5,133 bases of DNA from Caldisericota bacterium. Its GTDB lineage: Bacteria; Caldisericota; Caldisericia; Cryosericales; Cryosericaceae. The DNA lies in contig JAPLGH010000166.1 of assembly GCA_026390285.1 (NCBI GenBank), positions 1-5,133 on the forward strand, written 5' to 3'. Below are positions 4,117 through 5,133 of the stretch, one piece after another; position 1 is the stretch's first letter, and every line of letters begins with the position of its first letter. A program made the translations under genes and the position numbers. The notes beneath the pieces are model-generated. The model was not told the origin of the DNA. It did no database searches and saw only the letters and a program-made list of their open reading frames with translations.

Positions 4117-5121
4117 TCAGGACTGGGAGGGCGACCGTCTTCGATTCGACGACGTGCGGTGGCGTATGACATTGCCATCGTTGTGCATGTCTTCTTCACT
4201 CATCCCATTCTCCTTGGCAATCATGTCCTTGAGCTTGCGCTTGGCCTTGGCCTCGATCTGGCGGATACGCTCACGCGTCACCTGGAACATGGTGCCGACT
4301 TCTTCCAGCGTGTGCTCGTATTCACCCTGAAGGCCTTCCCTATAGATGAGGATCTTCTTCTCGCGGTCCGGGAGCGTCTCGAGGATGCGCTCCAGTTGTT
4401 CTTTGTAGTACTTGTTGAACGTCTCCTTCTCAGGAGAAGGACTCTTCTCATCCTCGATGAAGTTCTCCAGACGACTCTCTTCCTCGTCTCCGACGGTGTT
4501 CTCGAGAGACAGCGGTTGTTGCCCGAGGCGCAGATACCGTATGATCTTCTTGACGGGGATGCCCATTGCGGTGGCGAGCTCTTCCTTGGTCGGCTCTCGT
4601 CCGTGTTCCTGAAGGAAGCCTTTCTTGATTTTGTCGATCTTGTTGAGGTTCTCGACCATGTGCACCGGAACCCGGATCAGGCGCGACTGATCAGCCAGCG
4701 CGCGTGTCATCGACTGCCGAATCCACCACGTGGCGTACGTGGAGAAACGAAATCCACGCTTGTAGTCAAACTTCTCGACGGCCCTGATGAGGCCGAGATT
4801 CCCCTCTTCGACGAGGTCAAGGAAGGACAAGCCGCGGCCCGTGTACTTCTTTGCGATACTGACGACCAGACGAAGGTTTGCTTCGATGAGTTGGCGTCGC
4901 GCCTCCATGTCGCCCGCCATGACGCTCTTGCCGAGCGACTTCTCCTGATCGGGTGTCAGCAGCGCAACGCGGCCAATATCGCTCAGGTATGATTGTATCG
5001 GGTTCTGTTCTTCCTGAGCCGTGACACGAATGATCGAGGGAATGGAGGGAGCTGCAATGGCCTTCTTGGCTGTGGACTTGACAAAGCGGGGAGTACCGAA
5101 GATGATGCCTTCGAAGTCCAT
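4117..5121 (-). CDS. rpoD: RNA polymerase sigma factor, RpoD/SigA family
   Basis: This encodes a sigma-70 factor of at least 334 residues that directs RNA polymerase to -35/-10 promoters. Region 1.2 is at about 39-72 (NPIQSYLSDIG). Region 2 is at about 76-155: LRLVVSIAKKY, then the core-binding EEGNLGLIRAVEKFD, then FRFSTYATWWIRQSMTR with the -10-contacting Q136 and T139. Region 3 covers about 156-235 and includes the FIEDEKSPSP finger. Region 4 (242-302) holds the helix-turn-helix TLEEVGTMFQVTRERIRQIEA that reads the -35. Region 1.1 is missing, and about 30 residues of Ser/Arg-rich tail follow region 4. The ATG at 5121 lacks a clear ribosome-binding site and the frame stays open to the window edge, so the real start may lie outside. 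Region 2.4 looks like a principal or group 2 sigma; I cannot tell which from one gene. Confidence 0.9.
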   Translation of the reverse strand: MDFEGIIFGTPRFVKSTAKKAIAAPSIPSIIRVTAQEEQNPIQSYLSDIGRVALLTPDQEKSLGKSVMAGDMEARRQLIEANLRLVVSIAKKYTGRGLSFLDLVEEGNLGLIRAVEKFDYKRGFRFSTYATWWIRQSMTRALADQSRLIRVPVHMVENLNKIDKIKKGFLQEHGREPTKEELATAMGIPVKKIIRYLRLGQQPLSLENTVGDEEESRLENFIEDEKSPSPEKETFNKYYKEQLERILETLPDREKKILIYREGLQGEYEHTLEEVGTMFQVTRERIRQIEAKAKRKLKDMIAKENGMSEEDMHNDGNVIRHRTSSNRRRSPSQS

Positions 5122-5133
5122 CCGATCATAAAA

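Noticed and set aside
4159..4992. 277-codon open frame on the + strand opposite the sigma-factor gene
   Set aside because: It is fully antisense to a well-supported sigma factor, is rich in Leu/Asp/Val/Arg as expected from the complement of such a gene, and has no recognisable domain.
1..5133. CRISPR arrays, insertion sequences, toxin-antitoxin or phage genes
   Set aside because: No array of regularly spaced repeats, no transposase or integrase frame, and no terminal repeats beside the tRNA were seen. Every sizeable gene belongs to a known core family or, for the 83-residue protein, a known small membrane family.

Overview
The window is an ordinary bacterial chromosomal segment of moderate GC content (mid-50s percent by eye). 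Genes start with strong GGAGG-type ribosome-binding sites, and the tRNA gene encodes its own CCA end. IspE points to the non-mevalonate (MEP) isoprenoid pathway, so a bacterium is meant and not an archaeon. I cannot place the organism in a phylum from this sequence alone.

Left part (1-2270, + strand): a ribosomal-protein operon, rplK (5' end cut off by the window edge), rplA, rplJ and rplL. The 157-nt gap between rplA and rplJ holds an L10-leader element followed by an intrinsic terminator. One strand of the L10-binding stem can also pair with the 5' arm of that terminator, which is the layout expected for attenuation of rplJL by the L10(L12) complex. The operon does not continue into rpoB-rpoC as it usually does. 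It ends 3 bases before a convergent gene, and its best terminator hairpin lies inside the 3' coding sequence of that gene.

Middle (2188-3450): ispE on the - strand (fourth step of the MEP pathway), then a 324-bp divergent intergenic region. A TATACT box six bases before the ispE ATG, with no Shine-Dalgarno sequence, suggests a leaderless mRNA. A good -35/-10 pair faces the other way, towards 3451.

Right part (3451-5133): a small three-helix membrane protein of the GlsB/YeaQ/YmgE family on the + strand. A hairpin-rich stretch with three copies of a 9-bp motif follows, which includes the likely terminator of the tRNA unit. On the - strand lie a tRNA-Asn(GTT) with its own consensus promoter and an RpoD/SigA-family sigma factor, whose true start may lie beyond the right edge.

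Most of the content is core information-processing machinery. I found no new defence, mobile or biosynthetic system. The points worth a second look are regulatory: the rplJL attenuator, the terminator embedded in ispE, the probable leaderless start of ispE, and the competing hairpins after the tRNA. A few unusual residues in IspE and in the sigma factor are also noted.
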